DNA of 64,000 nt from Tritrichomonas musculus (taxonomy: Eukaryota; Parabasalia; Tritrichomonadida; Tritrichomonadidae): contig JAPFFF010000010.1 in assembly GCA_039105265.1 (NCBI GenBank), positions 372,001 to 436,000 on the forward strand, read 5' to 3'. Positions 1 to 15,327 of this stretch are shown here, piece after piece (the first letter of the stretch is position 1; each line of letters begins with the position of its first letter). The notes below the pieces were generated by a model, which saw nothing but the letters and a program-made list of their open reading frames with translations, was not told where the DNA came from and ran no database searches. A program made the position numbers and the translations under genes.

Positions 1-1834
1 ATTAAAAACGATTTCGAAATTAAGTAAAATCAGTAAAAATTAAAGCTTAATCTCAGTTATTCTTAATCTAACATTTCTCACAAATGAACAGAGTTAAATA
101 AAACACAAATCTCAAACACTTTTGTAAGATAATTAAAAACGATTTCGAAATTAAGTAAAATCAGTAAAAATTAAAGCTTAATCTCAGTTATTCTTAATCT
201 AACATTTCTCACAAATGAACAGAGTTAAATAAAACACAAATCTCAAACACTTTTGTAAGATAATTAAAAACGATTTCGAAATTAAGTAAAATCAGTAAAA
301 ATTAAAGCTTAATCTCAGTTATTCTTAATCTAACATTTCTCACAAATGAACAGAGTTAAATAAAACACAAATCTCAAACACTTTTGTAAGATAATTAAAA
401 ACGATTTCGAAATTAAGTAAAATCAGTAAAAATTAAAGCTTAATCTCAGTTATTCTTAATCTAACATTTCTCACAAATGAACAGAGTTAAATAAAACACA
501 AATCTCAAACACTTTTGTAAGATAATTAAAAACGATTTCGAAATTAAGTAAAATCAGTAAAAATTAAAGCTTAATCTCAGTTATTCTTATTCAAACGTTT
601 CTCACAAATGAACAGAGTTAAATAAAACACAAATCTCAAACACTTTTGTAAGATAATTAAAAACGATTTCGAAATTAAGTAAAATCAGTAAAAATTAAAG
701 CTTAATCTCAGTTATTCTTAATCTAACATTTCTCACAAATGAACAGAGTTAAATAAAACACAAATCTCAAACACTTTTGTAAGATAATTAAAAACGATTT
801 CGAAATTAAGTAAAATCAGTAAAAATTAAAGCTTAATCTCAGTTATTCTTAATCTAACATTTCTCACAAATGAACAGAGTTAAATAAAACACAAATCTCA
901 AACACTTTTGTAAGATAATTAAAAACGATTTCGAAATTAAGTAAAATCAGTAAAAATTAAAGCTTAATCTCAGTTATTCTTAATCTAACATTTCTCACAA
1001 ATGAACAGAGTTAAATAAAACACAAATCTCAAACACTTTTGTAAGATAATTAAAAACGATTTCGAAATTAAGTAAAATCAGTAAAAATTAAAGCTTAATC
1101 TCAGTTATTCTTAATCTAACATTTCTCACAAATGAACAGAGTTAAATAAAACACAAATCTCAAACACTTTTGTAAGATAATTAAAAACGATTTCGAAATT
1201 AAGTAAAATCAGTAAAAATTAAAGCTTAATCTCAGTTATTCTTATTCAAACGTTTCTCACAAATGAACAGAGTTAAATAAAACACAAATCTCAAACACTT
1301 TTGTAAGATAATTAAAAACGATTTCGAAATTAAGTAAAATCAGTAAAAATTAAAGCTTAATCTCAGTTATTCTTATTCAAACGTTTCTCACAAATGAACA
1401 GAGTTAAATAAAACACAAATCTCAAACACTTTTGTAAGATAATTAAAAACGATTTCGAAATTAAGTAAAATCAGTAAAAATTAAAGCTTAATCTCAGTTA
1501 TTCTTAATCTAACATTTCTCACAAATGAACAGAGTTAAATAAAACACAAATCTCAAACACTTTTATAAGATAATTAAAAACGATTTCGAAATTAAGTAAA
1601 ATCAGTAAAAATTAAAGCTTAATCTCAGTTATTCTTAATCTAACATTTCTCACAAATGAACAGAGTTAAATAAAACACAAATCTCAAACACTTTTGTAAG
1701 ATAATTATAAACGATTTCGAAATTAAGTAAAATCAGTAAAAATTAAAGCTTAATCTCAGTTATTCTTATTCAAACGTTTCTCACAAATGAACAGAGTTAA
1801 ATAAAACACAAATCTCAAACACTTTTGTAAGATA

Positions 1835-2620
1835 ATTAAAAACGATTTCGAAATTAAGTAAAATCAGTAAAAATTAAAGCTTAATCTCAGTTATTCTTAT
1901 TCAAACGTTTCTCACAAGTGAACAGAGTTAAATAAAACACAAATCTCAAACACTTTTGTAAGATAATTGAAAAAGATTTCGAAATTAATTAAAATCAGTA
2001 AAAATTAAAGCTTAATCTCAGTTATTCTTAATCTAACATTTCTCACAAATGAACAGAGTTAAATAAAACACAAATCTCAAACACTTTTGTAAGATAATTG
2101 AAAACGATTTCGAAATTAAGTAAAATCAGTAAAAATTAAAGCTTAATCTCAGTTATTCTTAATCTAACATTTCTCACAAATGAACAGAGTTAAATAAAAC
2201 ACAAATCTCAAACACTTTTGTAAGATAATTATAAACGATTTCGAAATTAAGTAAAATCAGTAAAAATTAAAGCTTAATCTCAGTTATTCTTATTCAAACG
2301 TTTCTCACAAATGAACAGAGTTAAATAAAACACAAATCTCAAACACTTTTGTAAGATAATTAAAAACGATTTCGAAATTAAGTAAAATCAGTAAAAATTA
2401 AAGCTTAATCTCAGTTATTCTTAATCTAACATTTCTCACAAATGAACAGAGTTAAATAAAACACAAATCTCAAACACTTTTGTAAGATAATTATAAACGA
2501 TTTCGAAATTAAGTAAAATCAGTAAAAATTAAAGCTTAATCTCAGTTATTCTTATTCAAACGTTTCTCACAAATGAACAGAGTTAAATAAAACACAAATC
2601 TCAAACACTTTTGTAAGATA
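1835..2620. repeat. Six-unit higher-order repeat block in satellite (copy 1)
   Basis: Six consecutive 131-bp units occur in a fixed order: a unit with CACAAGTGAAC; an ATTGAAAAAG unit; an ATTGAAAACG unit; an ATTATAAACG unit with the ATTCAAACGT block; a standard unit; and another ATTATAAACG/ATTCAAACGT unit. The same order recurs at 21,878, 23,843, 28,428, 29,738 and 35,895. Shorter or altered versions of the core lie near 3,931, 7,468, 11,005, 13,625, 33,668 and 38,384. This is direct evidence that the array grew by duplication of multi-unit segments. Confidence 0.85.
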
Positions 2621-5600
2621 ATTAAAAACGATTTCGAAATTAAGTAAAATCAGTAAAAATTAAAGCTTAATCTCAGTTATTCTTAATCTAACATTTCTCA
2701 CAAATGAACAGAGTTAAATAAAACACAAATCTCAAACACTTTTGTAAGATAATTAAAAACGATTTCGAAATTAAGTAAAATCAGTAAAAATTAAAGCTTA
2801 ATCTCAGTTATTCTTAATCTAACATTTCTCACAAATGAACAGAGTTAAATAAAACACAAATCTCAAACACTTTTATAAGATAATTAAAAACGATTTCGAA
2901 ATTAAGTAAAATCAATAAAAATTAAAGCTTAATCTCAGTTATTCTTAATCTAACATTTCTCACAAATGAACAGAGTTAAATAAAACACAAATCTCAAACA
3001 CTTTTGTAAGATAATTAAAAACGATTTCGAAATTAAGTAAAATCAGTAAAAATTAAAGCTTAATCTCAGTTATTCTTAATCTAACATTTCTCACAAATGA
3101 ACAGAGTTAAATAAAACACAAATCTCAAACACTTTTATAAGATAATTAAAAACGATTTCGAAATTAAGTAAAATCAATAAAAATTAAAGCTTAATCTCAG
3201 TTATTCTTAATCTAACATTTCTCACAAATGAACAGAGTTAAATAAAACACAAATCTCAAACACTTTTGTAAGATAATTATAAACGATTTCGAAATTAAGT
3301 AAAATCAGTAAAAATTAAAGCTTAATCTCAGTTATTCTTAATCTAACATTTCTCACAAATGAACAGAGTTAAATAAAACACAAATCTCAAACACTTTTGT
3401 AAGATAATTAAAAACGATTTCGAAATTAAGTAAAATCAGTAAAAATTAAAGCTTAATCTCAGTTATTCTTAATCTAACATTTCTCACAAATGAACAGAGT
3501 TAAATAAAACACAAATCTCAAACACTTTTGTAAGATAATTAAAAACGATTTCGAAATTAAGTAAAATCAGTAAAAATTAAAGCTTAATCTCAGTTATTCT
3601 TAATCTAACATTTCTCACAAATGAACAGAGTTAAATAAAACACAAATCTCAAACACTTTTGTAAGATAATTAAAAACGATTTCGAAATTAAGTAAAATCA
3701 GTAAAAATTAAAGCTTAATCTCAGTTATTCTTATTCAAACGTTTCTCACAAATGAACAGAGTTAAATAAAACACAAATCTCAAACACTTTTGTAAGATAA
3801 TTATAAACGATTTCGAAATTAAGTAAAATCAGTAAAAATTAAAGCTTAATCTCAGTTATTCTTATTCAAACGTTTCTCACAAATGAACAGAGTTAAATAA
3901 AACACAAATCTCAAACACTTTTGTAAGATAATTAAAAACGATTTCGAAATTAAGTAAAATCAGTAAAAATTAAAGCTTAATCTCAGTTATTCTTATTCAA
4001 ACGTTTCTCACAAGTGAACAGAGTTAAATAAAACACAAATCTCAAACACTTTTGTAAGATAATTGAAAAAGATTTCGAAATTAATTAAAATCAGTAAAAA
4101 TTAAAGCTTAATCTCAGTTATTCTTAATCTAACATTTCTCACAAATGAACAGAGTTAAATAAAACACAAATCTCAAACACTTTTGTAAGATAATTGAAAA
4201 CGATTTCGAAATTAAGTAAAATCAGTAAAAATTAAAGCTTAATCTCAGTTATTCTTAATCTAACATTTCTCACAAATGAACAGAGTTAAATAAAACACAA
4301 ATCTCAAACACTTTTGTAAGATAATTATAAACGATTTCGAAATTAAGTAAAATCAGTAAAAATTAAAGCTTAATCTCAGTTATTCTTATTCAAACGTTTC
4401 TCACAAATGAACAGAGTTAAATAAAACACAAATCTCAAACACTTTTGTAAGATAATTAAAAACGATTTCGAAATTAAGTAAAATCAGTAAAAATTAAAGC
4501 TTAATCTCAGTTATTCTTATTCAAACGTTTCTCACAAATGAACAGAGTTAAATAAAACACAAATCTCAAACACTTTTGTAAGATAATTATAAACGATTTC
4601 GAAATTAAGTAAAATCAGTAAAAATTAAAGCTTAATCTCAGTTATTCTTAATCTAACATTTCTCACAAATGAACAGAGTTAAATAAAACACAAATCTCAA
4701 ACACTTTTGTAAGATAATTAAAAACGATTTCGAAATTAAGTAAAATCAGTAAAAATTAAAGCTTAATCTCAGTTATTCTTAATCTAACATTTCTCACAAA
4801 TGAACAGAGTTAAATAAAACACAAATCTCAAACACTTTTATAAGATAATTAAAAACGATTTCGAAATTAAGTAAAATCAGTAAAAATTAAAGCTTAATCT
4901 CAGTTATTCTTAATCTAACATTTCTCACAAATGAACAGAGTTAAATAAAACACAAATCTCAAACACTTTTATAAGATAATTAAAAACGATTTCGAAATTA
5001 AGTAAAATCAATAAAAATTAAAGCTTAATCTCAGTTATTCTTAATCTAACATTTCTCACAAATGAACAGAGTTAAATAAAACACAAATCTCAAACACTTT
5101 TGTAAGATAATTAAAAACGATTTCGAAATTAAGTAAAATCAGTAAAAATTAAAGCTTAATCTCAGTTATTCTTAATCTAACATTTCTCACAAATGAACAG
5201 AGTTAAATAAAACACAAATCTCAAACACTTTTGTAAGATAATTAAAAACGATTTCGAAATTAAGTAAAATCAGTAAAAATTAAAGCTTAATCTCAGTTAT
5301 TCTTAATCTAACATTTCTCACAAATGAACAGAGTTAAATAAAACACAAATCTCAAACACTTTTGTAAGATAATTATAAACGATTTCGAAATTAAGTAAAA
5401 TCAGTAAAAATTAAAGCTTAATCTCAGTTATTCTTAATCTAACATTTCTCACAAATGAACAGAGTTAAATAAAACACAAATCTCAAACACTTTTGTAAGA
5501 TAATTAAAAACGATTTCGAAATTAAGTAAAATCAGTAAAAATTAAAGCTTAATCTCAGTTATTCTTAATCTAACATTTCTCACAAATGAACAGAGTTAAA

Positions 5601-8600
5601 TAAAACACAAATCTCAAACACTTTTGTAAGATAATTAAAAACGATTTCGAAATTAAGTAAAATCAGTAAAAATTAAAGCTTAATCTCAGTTATTCTTAAT
5701 CTAACATTTCTCACAAATGAACAGAGTTAAATAAAACACAAATCTCAAACACTTTTGTAAGATAATTATAAACGATTTCGAAATTAAGTAAAATCAGTAA
5801 AAATTAAAGCTTAATCTCAGTTATTCTTAATCTAACATTTCTCACAAATGAACAGAGTTAAATAAAACACAAATCTCAAACACTTTTGTAAGATAATTAA
5901 AAACGATTTCGAAATTAAGTAAAATCAGTAAAAATTAAAGCTTAATCTCAGTTATTCTTAATCTAACATTTCTCACAAATGAACAGAGTTAAATAAAACA
6001 CAAATCTCAAACACTTTTGTAAGATAATTAAAAACGATTTCGAAATTAAGTAAAATCAGTAAAAATTAAAGCTTAATCTCAGTTATTCTTAATCTAACAT
6101 TTCTCACAAATGAACAGAGTTAAATAAAACACAAATCTCAAACACTTTTGTAAGATAATTAAAAACGATTTCGAAATTAAGTAAAATCAGTAAAAATTAA
6201 AGCTTAATCTCAGTTATTCTTAATCTAACATTTCTCACAAATGAACAGAGTTAAATAAAACACAAATCTCAAACACTTTTGTAAGATAATTAAAAACGAT
6301 TTCGAAATTAAGTAAAATCAGTAAAAATTAAAGCTTAATCTCAGTTATTCTTAATCTAACATTTCTCACAAATGAACAGAGTTAAATAAAACACAAATCT
6401 CAAACACTTTTGTAAGATAATTAAAAACGATTTCGAAATTAAGTAAAATCAGTAAAAATTAAAGCTTAATCTCAGTTATTCTTATTCAAACGTTTCTCAC
6501 AAATGAACAGAGTTAAATAAAACACAAATCTCAAACACTTTTGTAAGATAATTAAAAACGATTTCGAAATTAAGTAAAATCAGTAAAAATTAAAGCTTAA
6601 TCTCAGTTATTCTTAATCTAACATTTCTCACAAATGAACAGAGTTAAATAAAACACAAATCTCAAACACTTTTGTAAGATAATTAAAAACGATTTCGAAA
6701 TTAAGTAAAATCAGTAAAAATTAAAGCTTAATCTCAGTTATTCTTAATCTAACATTTCTCACAAATGAACAGAGTTAAATAAAACACAAATCTCAAACAC
6801 TTTTGTAAGATAATTAAAAACGATTTCGAAATTAAGTAAAATCAGTAAAAATTAAAGCTTAATCTCAGTTATTCTTAATCTAACATTTCTCACAAATGAA
6901 CAGAGTTAAATAAAACACAAATCTCAAACACTTTTGTAAGATAATTAAAAACGATTTCGAAATTAAGTAAAATCAGTAAAAATTAAAGCTTAATCTCAGT
7001 TATTCTTAATCTAACATTTCTCACAAATGAACAGAGTTAAATAAAACACAAATCTCAAACACTTTTGTAAGATAATTAAAAACGATTTCGAAATTAAGTA
7101 AAATCAGTAAAAATTAAAGCTTAATCTCAGTTATTCTTAATCTAACATTTCTCACAAATGAACAGAGTTAAATAAAACACAAATCTCAAACACTTTTGTA
7201 AGATAATTAAAAACGATTTCGAAATTAAGTAAAATCAGTAAAAATTAAAGCTTAATCTCAGTTATTCTTATTCAAACGTTTCTCACAAATGAACAGAGTT
7301 AAATAAAACACAAATCTCAAACACTTTTGTAAGATAATTAAAAACGATTTCGAAATTAAGTAAAATCAGTAAAAATTAAAGCTTAATCTCAGTTATTCTT
7401 AATCTAACATTTCTCACAAATGAACAGAGTTAAATAAAACACAAATCTCAAACACTTTTGTAAGATAATTGAAAAAGATTTCGAAATTAATTAAAATCAG
7501 TAAAAATTAAAGCTTAATCTCAGTTATTCTTAATCTAACATTTCTCACAAATGAACAGAGTTAAATAAAACACAAATCTCAAACACTTTTGTAAGATAAT
7601 TGAAAACGATTTCGAAATTAAGTAAAATCAGTAAAAATTAAAGCTTAATCTCAGTTATTCTTAATCTAACATTTCTCACAAATGAACAGAGTTAAATAAA
7701 ACACAAATCTCAAACACTTTTGTAAGATAATTATAAACGATTTCGAAATTAAGTAAAATCAGTAAAAATTAAAGCTTAATCTCAGTTATTCTTATTCAAA
7801 CGTTTCTCACAAATGAACAGAGTTAAATAAAACACAAATCTCAAACACTTTTGTAAGATAATTAAAAACGATTTCGAAATTAAGTAAAATCAGTAAAAAT
7901 TAAAGCTTAATCTCAGTTATTCTTATTCAAACGTTTCTCACAAATGAACAGAGTTAAATAAAACACAAATCTCAAACACTTTTGTAAGATAATTATAAAC
8001 GATTTCGAAATTAAGTAAAATCAGTAAAAATTAAAGCTTAATCTCAGTTATTCTTAATCTAACATTTCTCACAAATGAACAGAGTTAAATAAAACACAAA
8101 TCTCAAACACTTTTGTAAGATAATTAAAAACGATTTCGAAATTAAGTAAAATCAGTAAAAATTAAAGCTTAATCTCAGTTATTCTTAATCTAACATTTCT
8201 CACAAATGAACAGAGTTAAATAAAACACAAATCTCAAACACTTTTATAAGATAATTAAAAACGATTTCGAAATTAAGTAAAATCAGTAAAAATTAAAGCT
8301 TAATCTCAGTTATTCTTAATCTAACATTTCTCACAAATGAACAGAGTTAAATAAAACACAAATCTCAAACACTTTTATAAGATAATTAAAAACGATTTCG
8401 AAATTAAGTAAAATCAATAAAAATTAAAGCTTAATCTCAGTTATTCTTAATCTAACATTTCTCACAAATGAACAGAGTTAAATAAAACACAAATCTCAAA
8501 CACTTTTGTAAGATAATTAAAAACGATTTCGAAATTAAGTAAAATCAGTAAAAATTAAAGCTTAATCTCAGTTATTCTTAATCTAACATTTCTCACAAAT

Positions 8601-11600
8601 GAACAGAGTTAAATAAAACACAAATCTCAAACACTTTTGTAAGATAATTAAAAACGATTTCGAAATTAAGTAAAATCAGTAAAAATTAAAGCTTAATCTC
8701 AGTTATTCTTAATCTAACATTTCTCACAAATGAACAGAGTTAAATAAAACACAAATCTCAAACACTTTTGTAAGATAATTATAAACGATTTCGAAATTAA
8801 GTAAAATCAGTAAAAATTAAAGCTTAATCTCAGTTATTCTTAATCTAACATTTCTCACAAATGAACAGAGTTAAATAAAACACAAATCTCAAACACTTTT
8901 GTAAGATAATTAAAAACGATTTCGAAATTAAGTAAAATCAGTAAAAATTAAAGCTTAATCTCAGTTATTCTTAATCTAACATTTCTCACAAATGAACAGA
9001 GTTAAATAAAACACAAATCTCAAACACTTTTGTAAGATAATTAAAAACGATTTCGAAATTAAGTAAAATCAGTAAAAATTAAAGCTTAATCTCAGTTATT
9101 CTTAATCTAACATTTCTCACAAATGAACAGAGTTAAATAAAACACAAATCTCAAACACTTTTGTAAGATAATTATAAACGATTTCGAAATTAAGTAAAAT
9201 CAGTAAAAATTAAAGCTTAATCTCAGTTATTCTTAATCTAACATTTCTCACAAATGAACAGAGTTAAATAAAACACAAATCTCAAACACTTTTGTAAGAT
9301 AATTAAAAACGATTTCGAAATTAAGTAAAATCAGTAAAAATTAAAGCTTAATCTCAGTTATTCTTAATCTAACATTTCTCACAAATGAACAGAGTTAAAT
9401 AAAACACAAATCTCAAACACTTTTGTAAGATAATTAAAAACGATTTCGAAATTAAGTAAAATCAGTAAAAATTAAAGCTTAATCTCAGTTATTCTTAATC
9501 TAACATTTCTCACAAATGAACAGAGTTAAATAAAACACAAATCTCAAACACTTTTGTAAGATAATTAAAAACGATTTCGAAATTAAGTAAAATCAGTAAA
9601 AATTAAAGCTTAATCTCAGTTATTCTTAATCTAACATTTCTCACAAATGAACAGAGTTAAATAAAACACAAATCTCAAACACTTTTGTAAGATAATTAAA
9701 AACGATTTCGAAATTAAGTAAAATCAGTAAAAATTAAAGCTTAATCTCAGTTATTCTTAATCTAACATTTCTCACAAATGAACAGAGTTAAATAAAACAC
9801 AAATCTCAAACACTTTTGTAAGATAATTAAAAACGATTTCGAAATTAAGTAAAATCAGTAAAAATTAAAGCTTAATCTCAGTTATTCTTATTCAAACGTT
9901 TCTCACAAATGAACAGAGTTAAATAAAACACAAATCTCAAACACTTTTGTAAGATAATTAAAAACGATTTCGAAATTAAGTAAAATCAGTAAAAATTAAA
10001 GCTTAATCTCAGTTATTCTTAATCTAACATTTCTCACAAATGAACAGAGTTAAATAAAACACAAATCTCAAACACTTTTGTAAGATAATTAAAAACGATT
10101 TCGAAATTAAGTAAAATCAGTAAAAATTAAAGCTTAATCTCAGTTATTCTTAATCTAACATTTCTCACAAATGAACAGAGTTAAATAAAACACAAATCTC
10201 AAACACTTTTGTAAGATAATTAAAAACGATTTCGAAATTAAGTAAAATCAGTAAAAATTAAAGCTTAATCTCAGTTATTCTTAATCTAACATTTCTCACA
10301 AATGAACAGAGTTAAATAAAACACAAATCTCAAACACTTTTGTAAGATAATTAAAAACGATTTCGAAATTAAGTAAAATCAGTAAAAATTAAAGCTTAAT
10401 CTCAGTTATTCTTAATCTAACATTTCTCACAAATGAACAGAGTTAAATAAAACACAAATCTCAAACACTTTTGTAAGATAATTAAAAACGATTTCGAAAT
10501 TAAGTAAAATCAGTAAAAATTAAAGCTTAATCTCAGTTATTCTTATTCAAACGTTTCTCACAAATGAACAGAGTTAAATAAAACACAAATCTCAAACACT
10601 TTTGTAAGATAATTAAAAACGATTTCGAAATTAAGTAAAATCAGTAAAAATTAAAGCTTAATCTCAGTTATTCTTATTCAAACGTTTCTCACAAATGAAC
10701 AGAGTTAAATAAAACACAAATCTCAAACACTTTTGTAAGATAATTAAAAACGATTTCGAAATTAAGTAAAATCAGTAAAAATTAAAGCTTAATCTCAGTT
10801 ATTCTTAATCTAACATTTCTCACAAATGAACAGAGTTAAATAAAACACAAATCTCAAACACTTTTATAAGATAATTAAAAACGATTTCGAAATTAAGTAA
10901 AATCAGTAAAAATTAAAGCTTAATCTCAGTTATTCTTAATCTAACATTTCTCACAAATGAACAGAGTTAAATAAAACACAAATCTCAAACACTTTTGTAA
11001 GATAATTATAAACGATTTCGAAATTAAGTAAAATCAGTAAAAATTAAAGCTTAATCTCAGTTATTCTTATTCAAACGTTTCTCACAAGTGAACAGAGTTA
11101 AATAAAACACAAATCTCAAACACTTTTGTAAGATAATTGAAAAAGATTTCGAAATTAATTAAAATCAGTAAAAATTAAAGCTTAATCTCAGTTATTCTTA
11201 ATCTAACATTTCTCACAAATGAACAGAGTTAAATAAAACACAAATCTCAAACACTTTTGTAAGATAATTGAAAACGATTTCGAAATTAAGTAAAATCAGT
11301 AAAAATTAAAGCTTAATCTCAGTTATTCTTAATCTAACATTTCTCACAAATGAACAGAGTTAAATAAAACACAAATCTCAAACACTTTTGTAAGATAATT
11401 ATAAACGATTTCGAAATTAAGTAAAATCAGTAAAAATTAAAGCTTAATCTCAGTTATTCTTAATCTAACATTTCTCACAAATGAACAGAGTTAAATAAAA
11501 CACAAATCTCAAACACTTTTGTAAGATAATTAAAAACGATTTCGAAATTAAGTAAAATCAGTAAAAATTAAAGCTTAATCTCAGTTATTCTTATTCAAAC

Positions 11601-11659
11601 GTTTCTCACAAATGAACAGAGTTAAATAAAACACAAATCTCAAACACTTTTGTAAGATA

Positions 11660-11790
11660 ATTAAAAACGATTTCGAAATTAAGTAAAATCAATAAAGATT
11701 AAATCGCAATATCAATTATTCTTATTCAAACGTTTCTCACAAGTATACAGAGTTAAATAAAACATAAATCTCAAACACTTTTGTAAGATA
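11660..11790. repeat. Most divergent internal satellite unit
   Basis: Still exactly 131 bp, but it carries several private changes: AATAAAGATTAAATCGCAAT in the middle, CAAGTATACAGAG in place of CAAATGAACAGAG, and ACATAAATC. It shares the CGCAATATC core with the GCGC variant units further right, so it may be an older relative of that class. Confidence 0.85.
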
Positions 11791-14700
11791 ATTAAAAACG
11801 ATTTCGAAATTAAGTAAAATCAGTAAAAATTAAAGCTTAATCTCAGTTATTCTTAATCTAACATTTCTCACAAATGAACAGAGTTAAATAAAACACAAAT
11901 CTCAAACACTTTTGTAAGATAATTAAAAACGATTTCGAAATTAAGTAAAATCAGTAAAAATTAAAGCTTAATCTCAGTTATTCTTAATCTAACATTTCTC
12001 ACAAATGAACAGAGTTAAATAAAACACAAATCTCAAACACTTTTGTAAGATAATTAAAAACGATTTCGAAATTAAGTAAAATCAGTAAAAATTAAAGCTT
12101 AATCTCAGTTATTCTTATTCAAACGTTTCTCACAAATGAACAGAGTTAAATAAAACACAAATCTCAAACACTTTTGTAAGATAATTATAAACGATTTCGA
12201 AATTAAGTAAAATCAGTAAAAATTAAAGCTTAATCTCAGTTATTCTTATTCAAACGTTTCTCACAAATGAACAGAGTTAAATAAAACACAAATCTCAAAC
12301 ACTTTTGTAAGATAATTAAAAACGATTTCGAAATTAAGTAAAATCAGTAAAAATTAAAGCTTAATCTCAGTTATTCTTAATCTAACATTTCTCACAAATG
12401 AACAGAGTTAAATAAAACACAAATCTCAAACACTTTTGTAAGATAATTAAAAACGATTTCGAAATTAAGTAAAATCAGTAAAAATTAAAGCTTAATCTCA
12501 GTTATTCTTAATCTAACATTTCTCACAAATGAACAGAGTTAAATAAAACACAAATCTCAAACACTTTTATAAGATAATTAAAAACGATTTCGAAATTAAG
12601 TAAAATCAATAAAAATTAAAGCTTAATCTCAGTTATTCTTAATCTAACATTTCTCACAAATGAACAGAGTTAAATAAAACACAAATCTCAAACACTTTTG
12701 TAAGATAATTAAAAACGATTTCGAAATTAAGTAAAATCAGTAAAAATTAAAGCTTAATCTCAGTTATTCTTAATCTAACATTTCTCACAAATGAACAGAG
12801 TTAAATAAAACACAAATCTCAAACACTTTTATAAGATAATTAAAAACGATTTCGAAATTAAGTAAAATCAATAAAAATTAAAGCTTAATCTCAGTTATTC
12901 TTAATCTAACATTTCTCACAAATGAACAGAGTTAAATAAAACACAAATCTCAAACACTTTTGTAAGATAATTATAAACGATTTCGAAATTAAGTAAAATC
13001 AGTAAAAATTAAAGCTTAATCTCAGTTATTCTTAATCTAACATTTCTCACAAATGAACAGAGTTAAATAAAACACAAATCTCAAACACTTTTGTAAGATA
13101 ATTAAAAACGATTTCGAAATTAAGTAAAATCAGTAAAAATTAAAGCTTAATCTCAGTTATTCTTAATCTAACATTTCTCACAAATGAACAGAGTTAAATA
13201 AAACACAAATCTCAAACACTTTTGTAAGATAATTAAAAACGATTTCGAAATTAAGTAAAATCAGTAAAAATTAAAGCTTAATCTCAGTTATTCTTAATCT
13301 AACATTTCTCACAAATGAACAGAGTTAAATAAAACACAAATCTCAAACACTTTTGTAAGATAATTAAAAACGATTTCGAAATTAAGTAAAATCAGTAAAA
13401 ATTAAAGCTTAATCTCAGTTATTCTTATTCAAACGTTTCTCACAAATGAACAGAGTTAAATAAAACACAAATCTCAAACACTTTTGTAAGATAATTATAA
13501 ACGATTTCGAAATTAAGTAAAATCAGTAAAAATTAAAGCTTAATCTCAGTTATTCTTATTCAAACGTTTCTCACAAATGAACAGAGTTAAATAAAACACA
13601 AATCTCAAACACTTTTGTAAGATAATTGAAAAAGATTTCGAAATTAATTAAAATCAGTAAAAATTAAAGCTTAATCTCAGTTATTCTTATTCAAACGTTT
13701 CTCACAAGTGAACAGAGTTAAATAAAACACAAATCTCAAACACTTTTGTAAGATAATTGAAAAAGATTTCGAAATTAATTAAAATCAGTAAAAATTAAAG
13801 CTTAATCTCAGTTATTCTTAATCTAACATTTCTCACAAATGAACAGAGTTAAATAAAACACAAATCTCAAACACTTTTGTAAGATAATTGAAAACGATTT
13901 CGAAATTAAGTAAAATCAGTAAAAATTAAAGCTTAATCTCAGTTATTCTTAATCTAACATTTCTCACAAATGAACAGAGTTAAATAAAACACAAATCTCA
14001 AACACTTTTGTAAGATAATTATAAACGATTTCGAAATTAAGTAAAATCAGTAAAAATTAAAGCTTAATCTCAGTTATTCTTATTCAAACGTTTCTCACAA
14101 ATGAACAGAGTTAAATAAAACACAAATCTCAAACACTTTTGTAAGATAATTAAAAACGATTTCGAAATTAAGTAAAATCAGTAAAAATTAAAGCTTAATC
14201 TCAGTTATTCTTATTCAAACGTTTCTCACAAATGAACAGAGTTAAATAAAACACAAATCTCAAACACTTTTGTAAGATAATTATAAACGATTTCGAAATT
14301 AAGTAAAATCAGTAAAAATTAAAGCTTAATCTCAGTTATTCTTAATCTAACATTTCTCACAAATGAACAGAGTTAAATAAAACACAAATCTCAAACACTT
14401 TTGTAAGATAATTAAAAACGATTTCGAAATTAAGTAAAATCAGTAAAAATTAAAGCTTAATCTCAGTTATTCTTAATCTAACATTTCTCACAAATGAACA
14501 GAGTTAAATAAAACACAAATCTCAAACACTTTTATAAGATAATTAAAAACGATTTCGAAATTAAGTAAAATCAGTAAAAATTAAAGCTTAATCTCAGTTA
14601 TTCTTAATCTAACATTTCTCACAAATGAACAGAGTTAAATAAAACACAAATCTCAAACACTTTTGTAAGATAATTAAAAACGATTTCGAAATTAAGTAAA

Positions 14701-15327
14701 ATCAGTAAAAATTAAAGCTTAATCTCAGTTATTCTTAATCTAACATTTCTCACAAATGAACAGAGTTAAATAAAACACAAATCTCAAACACTTTTGTAAG
14801 ATAATTAAAAACGATTTCGAAATTAAGTAAAATCAGTAAAAATTAAAGCTTAATCTCAGTTATTCTTAATCTAACATTTCTCACAAATGAACAGAGTTAA
14901 ATAAAACACAAATCTCAAACACTTTTGTAAGATAATTAAAAACGATTTCGAAATTAAGTAAAATCAGTAAAAATTAAAGCTTAATCTCAGTTATTCTTAA
15001 TCTAACATTTCTCACAAATGAACAGAGTTAAATAAAACACAAATCTCAAACACTTTTGTAAGATAATTATAAACGATTTCGAAATTAAGTAAAATCAGTA
15101 AAAATTAAAGCTTAATCTCAGTTATTCTTAATCTAACATTTCTCACAAATGAACAGAGTTAAATAAAACACAAATCTCAAACACTTTTGTAAGATAATTA
15201 AAAACGATTTCGAAATTAAGTAAAATCAGTAAAAATTAAAGCTTAATCTCAGTTATTCTTAATCTAACATTTCTCACAAATGAACAGAGTTAAATAAAAC
15301 ACAAATCTCAAACACTTTTGTAAGATA

